Position numbers and translations under genes: made by a program | The notes under the pieces: generated by a model | Databases searched by the model: none | What the model was told of the DNA's origin: nothing | The model's input: the letters and a program-made list of their open reading frames with translations, nothing else | Shown here: positions 16,350 through 23,389 of the stretch, in pieces | Layout: each line of letters starts with the position of its first letter | Numbering within the stretch: position 1 is the first letter of the stretch | Assembly: GCA_947626335.1 (NCBI GenBank) | Contig: CANQRY010000009.1 | Location: 1-40,144 of the forward strand | Length of the DNA stretch: 40,144 nt | From: an uncultured Clostridia bacterium | Lineage (GTDB): Bacteria > Bacillota > Clostridia > TANB77 > CAG-508 | Reading direction: 5' to 3'

Positions 16350-16568
16350 ATGTCAAAAGAGGATGTTATTGAAGTAGAAGGTACAGTTGTTGAGGCTTTA
16401 CCTAATACAAATTTCAAAGTAGAACTAGAAAATGGGCATCAAATTTTAGCTCATATTTCCGGAAAACTAAGAATGAATTATATAAAAATTCTTCCAGGAG
16501 ACAAAGTAAAAGTTGAGTTATCACTATATGATTTAACCAAAGGTCGTATCACATGGAGAGCAAAATAA
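16350..16568 (+). CDS. infA: translation initiation factor IF-1
   Basis: Small OB-fold factor binding the A site of the 30S subunit during initiation. Seen: 72 residues from [20 protein letters not shown], with [20 protein letters not shown] and [10 protein letters not shown], matching the family over its length. ATG 16350 is the only plausible start in frame; upstream in-frame codons do not look like IF-1. The ribosome binding site arrangement is unusual (see 16312-16349). Confidence 0.95.
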   Translation: MSKEDVIEVEGTVVEALPNTNFKVELENGHQILAHISGKLRMNYIKILPGDKVKVELSLYDLTKGRITWRAK

Positions 16569-16595
16569 AAAAAGTTAACCCTATTTTTAGAAAGG

Positions 16596-16621
16596 CAAGT
16601 TTCTAAAAATATATAAAAGAT
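16596..16621 (+). repeat. hairpin between infA and rpmJ
   Basis: TTTTTAGAAA pairs with TTTCTAAAAA around a GGCAAG loop. It could be a weak terminator or a processing site, but rpmJ follows closely. Confidence 0.55.
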
Positions 16622-16653
16622 AGAAAAATAATCCTAATAGAGAGGTGAAAAAA

Positions 16654-16767
16654 ATGAAAGTAAGACCATCAGTAAAGCCTATGTGCGAAAAATGTAAAGT
16701 TATTAAAAGAAAAGGTGTAATCAGAGTAATCTGTGAAAACCCTAAACATAAACAAAGACAAGGATAA
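16654..16767 (+). CDS. rpmJ: 50S ribosomal protein bL36
   Basis: Smallest large-subunit protein. Seen: 37 residues, [20 protein letters not shown], with CEKC, a third cysteine in VICEN, and the histidine of PKHKQRQG, i.e. the zinc-binding form. GAGAGGTG lies a standard distance upstream. It is too short for usual open-reading-frame cut-offs but unmistakable. Confidence 0.97.
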   Translation: MKVRPSVKPMCEKCKVIKRKGVIRVICENPKHKQRQG

Positions 16768-16770
16768 AAA

Positions 16771-16885
16771 GCATATAACACAAGTCATATGAATAGCGGC
16801 TGTAAGGTTTAAGTTCCTTTAAATATTAAAATATATATAAAAACTACTTAACCTTATGAATTCAGATTTGTGTTTATATATATGC
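16771..16885 (+). repeat. long imperfect palindrome between rpmJ and rpsM
   Basis: GCATATAACACAAGTC at 16771 is mirrored by a segment ending at 16885 (ATTTGTGTTTATATATATGC), with an inner TAAGGTTTAAGT / ACTTAACCTTA pairing. It lacks the core motifs of copies A-D. Confidence 0.5.
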
Positions 16886-16890
16886 CCAAA

Positions 16891-16937
16891 AATATTATTG
16901 ATTGGTTTTTTAGCCAATGCATTTCACCAATAATATT
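16891..16937 (+). repeat. hairpin upstream of rpsM
   Basis: AATATTATTG (16891-16900) pairs exactly with CAATAATATT (16928-16937), enclosing ATTGG (16901-16905) with CCAAT (16914-16918). It follows the palindrome at 16771-16885. Confidence 0.65.
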
Positions 16938-16997
16938 AGGCAAAACAAAATAACAAATAAAATAGTAAAATAAAAAACTATGGAGGTGCAAAGAAAA

Positions 16998-17366
16998 ATG
17001 GCTCGTATAGCAGGAGTTGATTTACCTAGAGAGAAAAGAGTAGAAATTGGTCTAACTTATATTTATGGTATTGGTTTAACAAGCTCACAAAAGATATTAG
17101 CAAAAGCAAAAGTTAATCCAGACATAAGAGTAAAAGATTTAACAGATGACCAAGTACAAGCAATCAGAAATGCAATGGAAGGTTACGTAGTTGAAGGTGA
17201 CTTACGTAGAGAAGTTGCATTAAATATTAAAAGACTAACAGAAATTGGTTGCTACAGAGGAATTAGACACAGAAAAGGTCTTCCAGTTAGAGGACAAAGA
17301 ACAAAAACCAATGCTCGTACAAGAAAAGGACCTAGAAAATTAGTTAGCAAATCAAAGAAAGACTAA
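16998..17366 (+). CDS. rpsM: 30S ribosomal protein uS13
   Basis: Small-subunit head protein bridging to the large subunit. Seen: 122 residues from [20 protein letters not shown], with [14 protein letters not shown] and the C-terminal [14 protein letters not shown] block ([20 protein letters not shown]). The ATG at 16998 follows GGAGGTG (16982-16988); the in-frame ATG at 16980 lies upstream of that site. Confidence 0.97.
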   Translation: MARIAGVDLPREKRVEIGLTYIYGIGLTSSQKILAKAKVNPDIRVKDLTDDQVQAIRNAMEGYVVEGDLRREVALNIKRLTEIGCYRGIRHRKGLPVRGQRTKTNARTRKGPRKLVSKSKKD

Positions 17367-17387
17367 GTAAGGAGGAAATAGAGAAAA

Positions 17388-17786
17388 ATGGCACAGACTG
17401 TAGCTAAAAAAACAGTAACTAGAAGAAGAGATAGAAAAAACATTGAAAAAGGAATGGCACATATTCATTCTAGTTTTAACAATACAATTGTTACAATAAC
17501 AGACGTTCAAGGAAATGCAATTTCTTGGGCAAGTGCTGGAGAACTTGGATTTAAAGGTTCAAGAAAAAGCACACCATTTGCAGCTGGTGAAGCAGCAGAA
17601 ACTGCAGCAAAAGCAGCAATGGAACATGGATTAAAAACAGTAGAAGTATTTGTTAAAGGACCAGGTTCTGGTCGTGAAGCAGCAATTAGGTCACTTCAAT
17701 CTGCTGGTTTGGAAATTAGCTCAATTAAAGATGTTACTCCAATACCACACAATGGTTGTAGACCACCAAAAAGACGTAGAGTATAA
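17388..17786 (+). CDS. rpsK: 30S ribosomal protein uS11
   Basis: Small-subunit platform protein near the mRNA exit. Seen: 132 residues, [20 protein letters not shown], the [13 protein letters not shown] block and C-terminal [18 protein letters not shown]. Ribosome binding site AAGGAGG. Confidence 0.97.
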   Translation: MAQTVAKKTVTRRRDRKNIEKGMAHIHSSFNNTIVTITDVQGNAISWASAGELGFKGSRKSTPFAAGEAAETAAKAAMEHGLKTVEVFVKGPGSGREAAIRSLQSAGLEISSIKDVTPIPHNGCRPPKRRRV

Positions 17787-17843
17787 AATAAATATAGGGT
17801 AAAATTTACCTATTACAAATTGAAAGAAAGGTGAAAATGAAAA

Positions 17844-18470
17844 ATGGCAAGATATAAAGATGAACAATGCCGTATTTGTCGTAGAGAAGGACAAAAATTG
17901 TTCTTAAAAGGATCAAGATGTTATTCAGATAAATGCAGTATTTCTAGAAGAAATTATGCACCAGGCCAAAATGGTCAAAGAAGAAAAAAACTTTCAGAAT
18001 ATGGAACACAGCTTAGAGAAAAACAAAAAACAAAATCTTTTTATGGTGTAGGCGAAAAACAATTTAGAAAATACTTTGAAATGGCATCTGCTAACCGTGG
18101 TAAAACTGGTGAAGTATTACTACAAATATTAGAAACAAGATTAGATAATGTTGTATATCGCTTAGGATATGGAGCTTCAAGAGCACAAGCAAGAATGTTA
18201 ATTACACACGGAGCATTTGAAGTAAATGGACAAAAAGTTAATATTCCATCTTATTTAGTAAAAGCAGGAGATGTTGTTAGCGTTAGAGAAATTAGAAAAG
18301 ATAATGGAGTTATTAAACTAAATGTAGAAGAAAATTCTGCAAGACCTGTTCCAGAATGGTTACAAAAAAATGCTCAAAACTTAAGTGGTAAAGTTGTAAG
18401 ACTACCAGCAAGAGAAGATGTTGATATCCCAGTAGAAGAACATTTAATAGTAGAGCTTTACTCTAAATAA
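17844..18470 (+). CDS. rpsD: 30S ribosomal protein uS4, zinc-binding form
   Basis: 16S-binding primary assembly protein; also a known autoregulator of alpha operons. Seen: 208 residues with C9, C12, C26 and C31 forming the zinc knuckle, and the S4 RNA-binding domain [20 protein letters not shown] at about 94-113. Ribosome binding site AAAGGTG. A small hairpin (AGGGTAAAATTTACCT) lies in the gap before it. Confidence 0.97.
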   Translation: MARYKDEQCRICRREGQKLFLKGSRCYSDKCSISRRNYAPGQNGQRRKKLSEYGTQLREKQKTKSFYGVGEKQFRKYFEMASANRGKTGEVLLQILETRLDNVVYRLGYGASRAQARMLITHGAFEVNGQKVNIPSYLVKAGDVVSVREIRKDNGVIKLNVEENSARPVPEWLQKNAQNLSGKVVRLPAREDVDIPVEEHLIVELYSK

Positions 18471-18523
18471 TAAATTTGTTAAAATAGAAATATTTTTCTA
18501 TGAACTATTTTAGGAGGTAAAAA

Positions 18524-19471
18524 ATGATTGAATTTGAAAAGCCAGATATTAAATGCTTAAGTATGGATGAAGACAATAACTATGCAAAATTTGTGTGTGA
18601 ACCATTAGAAAGAGGCTATGGAATTACAATAGGTAATTCGCTAAGAAGAATTTTATTATCTTCACTTCCAGGAAGTGCAATTACAAGTGTAAAAATCGAA
18701 GGTGTTTTACATGAGTTTGCTACTATACCAAATGTAGTAGAGGATGTTCCAGAAATTATTATCAACTTAAAAGGTGTTAACTTAAAACAAGATGATGTTG
18801 AAGAAAAAGTTTTAAGAGTTGATTTTAAAGGTCCAGGAGAAGTAAAAGCAGGAGATATTATTACAGATGGAACTATAGAAGTTCTAAATCCTGACTTACA
18901 TATAGCAACAGTTGCAGAAGGTGGACATTTAATTATGGAACTTACTGCAAACAAAGGAAGAGGATATAACAACGCTGAAAAAAATAAAAAACCAGATCAA
19001 GCTTTAGGAGTTCTTCCAATTGATTCTATATATACACCTGTTAAAAAGGTAAATTATTCAGTAGAAAACACTAGAGTTGGTCAAATGGTAGATTATGACA
19101 AACTTACAATAGAAGTTTGGACCAATGGTTCTTTAAAGCCAGATGAAGCATTAAGCTTAGCTGCAAAAGTTATGACAGGACATTTAGAATTATTTATAGA
19201 TTTATCAGAGGCTACAAAAAATACACAAGTAATGATAGAAAAAGAAGAATCTAAGAAAGAAAAAGTTCTTGAAATGTCAATTGAAGACCTAGAATTATCT
19301 GTAAGATCATTCAATTGCTTAAAGAGAGCAGGAATTTCTACAGTAGAAGATTTAACAAATAAAACAGAATCAGATATGATGAAGGTAAGAAATCTTGGTA
19401 AGAAATCTTTAGATGAAGTAACAAATAAATTACATTCATTAGGACTAGATTTCACACAAGAAGAAGAATAG
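18524..19471 (+). CDS. rpoA: RNA polymerase alpha subunit
   Basis: Assembles RNA polymerase through its N-terminal domain; its C-terminal domain contacts UP elements and activators. Seen: 315 residues, [20 protein letters not shown] in the dimerisation domain, and the C-terminal domain [20 protein letters not shown] and [11 protein letters not shown]. Ribosome binding site TAGGAGGT. Confidence 0.97.
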   Translation: MIEFEKPDIKCLSMDEDNNYAKFVCEPLERGYGITIGNSLRRILLSSLPGSAITSVKIEGVLHEFATIPNVVEDVPEIIINLKGVNLKQDDVEEKVLRVDFKGPGEVKAGDIITDGTIEVLNPDLHIATVAEGGHLIMELTANKGRGYNNAEKNKKPDQALGVLPIDSIYTPVKKVNYSVENTRVGQMVDYDKLTIEVWTNGSLKPDEALSLAAKVMTGHLELFIDLSEATKNTQVMIEKEESKKEKVLEMSIEDLELSVRSFNCLKRAGISTVEDLTNKTESDMMKVRNLGKKSLDEVTNKLHSLGLDFTQEEE

Positions 19472-19495
19472 GCTTGTAAGAAGGAGGGAAATAAA

Positions 19496-20020
19496 TTGGC
19501 TACAAATAGAAAATTAGGTAGAACAACCGATATTAGATTAGCAATGCTTAAAACTTTAACAACAGACTTAATATTACATGAAAAAATAGAAACAACAGAA
19601 GCTAGAGCAAAAGAAGTAAAATCAATTGCTGATAGTCTAATTTCCTTAGCTATAAAAGAAAAAGATAATTTTGAAATGGTAGATGTAAAAGTTTCAAAAG
19701 CAAAATTAGATAGCAAAGGAAATAAAGTTACAGAGCTTGCAAAAAGCAAAAACGGAAAAGAATATTTAAAAGTAGTTAAAGAAGAAACTACTGAAAAAAG
19801 ACAAAAAGATATGCCATCTAGACTAAATGCTAGAAGAAAAATGATGAAAATGGTTAATAAAGTAAAAGATAGTAAAGGAAATAACATAGATTTAACTGCA
19901 AAGTTATTTAATGAAATAGCTCCTAAATATACAGGTAGAGTTGGTGGATATACATCTATTATTAAAACTGGACCTAGAAGAGGAGATAATGCAGAAACTG
20001 TTATTTTAAAACTAGTTTAA
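19496..20020 (+). CDS. rplQ: 50S ribosomal protein bL17 with central insertion
   Basis: Large-subunit protein near the tunnel exit. Seen: 174 residues against roughly 115-130 in most bacteria. Residues 1-54 (RKLGRTTDIRLAMLKTLTTD) and 108-174 (RLNARRKMMKMVNKV, then GGYTSIIKTGPRRGD) match the family. Residues about 55-107 are an extra lysine-rich segment containing SKAKLDSKGNKVTELAKSKN. The start is TTG, after AGGAGGG, giving MATNRKLGR, the usual N terminus. The insertion keeps the operon's codon style, so it is not an obvious recent insertion. Confidence 0.95.
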   Translation: MATNRKLGRTTDIRLAMLKTLTTDLILHEKIETTEARAKEVKSIADSLISLAIKEKDNFEMVDVKVSKAKLDSKGNKVTELAKSKNGKEYLKVVKEETTEKRQKDMPSRLNARRKMMKMVNKVKDSKGNNIDLTAKLFNEIAPKYTGRVGGYTSIIKTGPRRGDNAETVILKLV

Positions 20021-20070
20021 TTTGCTTTTAAAAATATTTGGTCTATAAACAGATATAGGAGAGTGTAAAA

Positions 20071-20319
20071 ATGGAAATAGCAAAATATATTGTATTAGGT
20101 ATATATATTATTGTATGTATTGCTTTAATTATATTAGCAACCATACAAACTAAAGAAAAGTCAGGAGCATCAGGAACAATTACAGGTTCTTCGACAAATA
20201 ATTTTTATGAGCAAAATAAAGGAAGAACAAAGGAAGGCAAGCTAAAAAGATGGACTATTATTTTAGGAATAGTTTTCGTAATATTAGCGGTAGCCTTAGG
20301 AATTCTATATCTAGTATAA
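20071..20319 (+). CDS. secG: preprotein translocase subunit SecG
   Basis: Accessory membrane subunit of the Sec translocon. Seen: 82 residues with two hydrophobic segments (about 5-25 and 62-82) and a glycine/serine-rich loop with a KSGASGTITGSSTNN motif, as in the family. It follows rplQ by 50 bases and ends at a terminator, so it is the last gene of the superoperon, together with secY in the same transcript. Confidence 0.93.
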   Translation: MEIAKYIVLGIYIIVCIALIILATIQTKEKSGASGTITGSSTNNFYEQNKGRTKEGKLKRWTIILGIVFVILAVALGILYLV

Positions 20320-20330
20320 ATTAAAAAATT

Positions 20331-20360
20331 GGCAGAAAATTTTGTTTTCTGTCATTTTTT
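20331..20360 (+). terminator. rho-independent terminator after secG
   Basis: GGCAGAAAA (20331-20339) pairs with TTTTCTGTC (20345-20353), followed by ATTTTTT. It marks the end of the ribosomal superoperon. Confidence 0.85.
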
Positions 20361-20378
20361 AATGTTATTGTATGTGTC

Positions 20379-20520
20379 AAGCTAAAGTATAATACATCTT
20401 GTGCCTTGTTTGTCGCAGCCAAAAAATACGGGTAGGCTGCTCCAGTCGCGCTCCGCTACCTTTACAGGTAGCTCTCGCTTGTTCGCTACGCGGCACTGCG
20501 ATTGTATTATACTTTAGCTT
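20379..20520. repeat. 142-bp element with 18-bp perfect terminal inverted repeats before rnr
   Basis: Ends AAGCTAAAGTATAATACA (20379-20396) and its exact complement (20503-20520) enclose G+C-rich DNA. Inside are GTGCC / GGCAC (20401-20405, 20492-20496), GCAGCC / GGCTGC (20415-20420, 20435-20440) and GCTACC / GGTAGC (20455-20460, 20467-20472), so the strand can fold as a long stem carrying two or more hairpins. No protein is encoded. It looks like a miniature inverted-repeat element or a structured RNA; each arm also holds a TATAAT. Confidence 0.75.
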
Positions 20521-20558
20521 AACAAAATAAAAACATAATTTAAAAAAAAAGGAGAAAA

Positions 20559-22538
20559 ATGAAAAAAGAGTTTACAGGAATTTTTAGAGGAAATGAAAAA
20601 GGCTTCGGATTTGTGAAAATAGAAGGAGAAGAAAGAGAAATATATATTTCTAGAGGAGATACTGGAGAAGCTTTAGATGGAGACGAAGTAATAGTTAAAA
20701 TTTTAGAAAATGACTCTAGAAAAGAGCATAGTGAAGGAAAAATAATAAAAGTGGTAAGCCACAATAAAGATAAAATTGTAGGAGTTTTTGAAAAGAGCAG
20801 AAACTTCGGTTTTGTTGTGCCTGATGATAAAAAAATAAACACAGATATATATATTTCAAAAAAGAACTCTAAAAAAATAAAAAATAAACAAAAAGTAGTG
20901 GTTCAAATAACAAAATATCCTAAAGGAAATAAGAGCGCAGAAGGAAAAATTATAGAGGTTTTAGGAAGCATAAATCAGGCAGGAGTGGACATGCTATCTT
21001 TAGTAAAAGAATATGACCTTCCTTATGAATTTTCTGAGCCTGTTATAAACGAAGCAAAATCTATAAAACAAGAAATTGCTAAAAAAGATATTCCAAACAG
21101 ATTAGATTTGAGGCAAAAAGAAATATTTACAATTGATGGAGAAGATGCAAAAGACCTAGATGATGCGGTTGCAGTAGAAAAACTAGAAAATGGAAACTTT
21201 ATGCTAAATGTTTCTATTGCTGATGTTAGTTATTATGTTACAGAAGACTCAAAGTTAGATAAAGAAGCAATTTTAAGAGGAACAAGTATATATATGCTAG
21301 ATAGAGTTATTCCAATGCTTCCAAAAGAATTATCAAATGGAATTTGCAGTTTAAATCAAGGTGTAGATAGATTTGCAATAACAGTTTTAATGGAAATAGA
21401 TAAAAAAGGAAATGTGGTTTCATCAGATATTAAAAAAAGCATAATAAATGTAACTAGAAGAATGAGCTATAAAGAAGTACAAGCTATTTTAAATGATGCA
21501 AATGGTGTTAAAGACGACTTATATAAAAAAGAGGAAAAACAGAAGTTACTTAAGGAATGCTTAAATTATGTTAGCCATTTTAAACTAATGGAAGAATTAG
21601 CTAAAATATTAAAAAATAGAAGAAATATCGCAGGTAGCTTAAATTTAGACATACCAGAAAGCAAAATAATATTAGATGAAAATGGAATAGCAATAGATGT
21701 AAAAAAATATGATATGTATTTTTCAAATGAAATTATAGAGCAGTTTATGCTAACAGCAAATGAAACAGTTGCAGAAAAATTTTATTGGCTTGAGCTACCA
21801 TTTATTTACCGTGTTCATGAAATTCCAGATATAGACAAAATAAAAGAACTAAATACATTTTTGTGGAATTTAGGTTATAAAATTAAAGTTAGTCAAGATA
21901 CAGTATATCCAAAAGCTTTTGCAGAAGTATTAGAACAAGTAAAAGGCAAACCAGAAGAAAGAGTAGTTTCAAATTTGATTTTACGTACATTAAAAGTAGC
22001 AAGATATGAAAGTGAAAATAAGGGTCATTTTGGTATAGCAAGTAAATATTATTGCCATTTTACATCACCAATTAGAAGGTATCCAGATCTTTTTATACAC
22101 AGAATGATATCTAAATATTTAAATGAAGAATATAAATTAAAAGAAGAAAGTATAGAAAAATATAAAGCTTTAGCTACTAAATACGCAGAAAGTTCTTCAG
22201 AATGTGAAAAAATAGCGCAAAAAGTTGAAAGAGATGCAGAAGATATTAAAAAAGCAGAGTTTATGCAAAACAAAATTGGAGAAGAATACGAAGGAGTTAT
22301 ATCAAGTGTTACATCTTTTGGAATATTTGTAGAATTAGATAACACTGTAGAAGGACTTATTCGTTTTGAAGACTTAGGCGACGAATATTTTATATATGAT
22401 GAGCAAAGAAAAATTTTGCAAGGTGAGAGATCTAAAAAAACTTATAAAATAGGAGATAAAATAAGAATTAGAGTAAAATTTGCAGATAAGCTTTCTAGAA
22501 GAATTGACTTTGAAAACACAAACTTGAATATTATGTAA
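20559..22538 (+). CDS. rnr: ribonuclease R (RNB-family 3'-5' exoribonuclease)
   Basis: Degrades structured RNA from the 3' end. Seen: 659 residues, cold-shock-like N-terminal domains (GNEKGFGFVKIEGEEREIYI; RNFGFVVPDDK), the catalytic RNB domain with active-site aspartates in DGEDAKDLDDAV starting at residue 193, FTSPIRRYPDL, and a C-terminal S1 domain (GEEYEGVISSVTSFGIFVEL). The protein ends soon after S1, without a long basic tail. No smpB follows. Ribosome binding site AAGGAG. The next gene's promoter lies across its 3' end. Confidence 0.95.
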   Translation: MKKEFTGIFRGNEKGFGFVKIEGEEREIYISRGDTGEALDGDEVIVKILENDSRKEHSEGKIIKVVSHNKDKIVGVFEKSRNFGFVVPDDKKINTDIYISKKNSKKIKNKQKVVVQITKYPKGNKSAEGKIIEVLGSINQAGVDMLSLVKEYDLPYEFSEPVINEAKSIKQEIAKKDIPNRLDLRQKEIFTIDGEDAKDLDDAVAVEKLENGNFMLNVSIADVSYYVTEDSKLDKEAILRGTSIYMLDRVIPMLPKELSNGICSLNQGVDRFAITVLMEIDKKGNVVSSDIKKSIINVTRRMSYKEVQAILNDANGVKDDLYKKEEKQKLLKECLNYVSHFKLMEELAKILKNRRNIAGSLNLDIPESKIILDENGIAIDVKKYDMYFSNEIIEQFMLTANETVAEKFYWLELPFIYRVHEIPDIDKIKELNTFLWNLGYKIKVSQDTVYPKAFAEVLEQVKGKPEERVVSNLILRTLKVARYESENKGHFGIASKYYCHFTSPIRRYPDLFIHRMISKYLNEEYKLKEESIEKYKALATKYAESSSECEKIAQKVERDAEDIKKAEFMQNKIGEEYEGVISSVTSFGIFVELDNTVEGLIRFEDLGDEYFIYDEQRKILQGERSKKTYKIGDKIRIRVKFADKLSRRIDFENTNLNIM

Positions 22539-22552
22539 AATTATGGTATAAT
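22524..22552 (+). promoter_or_regulatory. sigma-A-type promoter of the 142-residue membrane protein gene
   Basis: TTGAAT (22524-22529), 17 bases, TATAAT (22547-22552), overlapping the end of rnr. The transcript has a leader of about 135 bases with an ATAGG / CCTGTAT pairing and the perfect palindrome CTACTAATTAGTAG enclosed by an ATTTTAT / ATAAAAT stem. Confidence 0.7.
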
Positions 22553-22692
22553 ATATGTTGATATAGGCAGTTACCTGTATTTCAATTTTATTCTACTAAT
22601 TAGTAGGGAAAGATAAAATTCCTTCTTACTTTTTGGTTTAAGCATATATGTAGTAAATCAGCAATAAAAGTTATTTTAGGAGGAAAACAAAA

Positions 22693-23121
22693 ATGGTAAC
22701 TCTAATTTTAGTAGTACTTTTTGCAGGAAGAGGAATCTACTGCATCAAATGCCAAAAGCCCTTCTTAAAGTTCAGTAGTCAAGTCGTAAAAAATATGTAT
22801 TTTGCTGCAGTGACCGTGCAAGTAGCTTTTATTGGATTAGCCATTTTTTCAATCTATGGTGGCTATTGCGATAACGTAATTGCAAAAGCGGAAGCGGCTA
22901 AAGCAAATAAGGAGCAAGTTGAAGAACAAGTTGAGGAATGGTATTGTGAGAAAGCAGAGGAGTACGGAGTTAGTGTAGATGAATTACGGGAGACCTTTGC
23001 TGAATATAGTAAATTCAGCAATGAAATTCAATCCTACAATAATATTCTCGAAGATACAGATGGACGAGGAGAACTTGGAAAAGAAAGATCAAAGTTTATA
23101 CTTAACTTTGGCCTTTGGTAA
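22693..23121 (+). CDS. unrecognised membrane protein, 142 residues
   Basis: I do not recognise this protein. Seen: a hydrophobic start (about residues 1-16), a CIKC pair near 17-20, a second membrane segment (about 36-60), then a charged helical region rich in glutamate, alanine and lysine likely to form a coiled coil (about 64-100). Ribosome binding site TAGGAGG. It has its own promoter and terminator and uses more G/C-ending codons than neighbouring genes. Codon 99 is CGG. Read as arginine, the frame runs to 23121; read as a +1 shift to GGG, a different frame stays open for 50 codons to a TAG before the same terminator, so the C terminus is uncertain. Confidence 0.7.
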   Translation: MVTLILVVLFAGRGIYCIKCQKPFLKFSSQVVKNMYFAAVTVQVAFIGLAIFSIYGGYCDNVIAKAEAAKANKEQVEEQVEEWYCEKAEEYGVSVDELRETFAEYSKFSNEIQSYNNILEDTDGRGELGKERSKFILNFGLW

Positions 23122-23149
23122 AAAAATACTATTAAAATAGCCCAAAAGC

Positions 23150-23183
23150 AAAAATTCCAGTGAGAAATCGCTGGAATTTTTGT
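23150..23183 (+). terminator. terminator after the 142-residue gene
   Basis: AAAAATTCCAG (23150-23160) pairs with CTGGAATTTTT (23171-23181) around a 10-base loop. Because the arms are A- and T-rich at their ends, it can act on both strands and would also serve the minus-strand germination operon that ends at 23195. Confidence 0.8.
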
Positions 23184-23194
23184 GTATAAAATTA

Positions 23195-23365
23195 TTATTT
23201 TAGTAAATAAACACTAACAGGCAGAAAAAGGCCAATAATTGAAAGCAAAATTAAAATTATTCCGCCAGGCCTATTTTTATTTACATTTATTTCATAAATA
23301 GCATAAGCTGTGCTTTCTAAGCATGCTGTAATAGAAAATATAATAATTAAAAAAACTGCAATCAT
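23195..23365 (-). CDS. small two-helix membrane protein, candidate germinant receptor D-type subunit
   Basis: 56 residues beginning MIAVFLIIIFSITACLESTA, with two hydrophobic segments (about 1-15 and 35-54) joined by a short polar turn YEINVNKNRPGG. AAGGAG stands a suitable distance before the ATG, and the gene follows gerC by 24 bases on the same strand, as last gene of the operon. Some germinant receptor operons in Bacillus carry a small two-helix D subunit, so that role is plausible from position and topology alone; sequence similarity could not be tested. Confidence 0.6.
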   Translation of the reverse strand: MIAVFLIIIFSITACLESTAYAIYEINVNKNRPGGIILILLSIIGLFLPVSVYLLK

Positions 23366-23389
23366 TATTTTTTCTCCTTATAATAATTT

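Noticed and set aside
19093..19887. 264-codon open frame on the minus strand across rpoA and rplQ
   Set aside because: It lies opposite two certain genes, has hydrophobic low-complexity translation typical of antisense to lysine-rich sequence, and no ribosome binding site.
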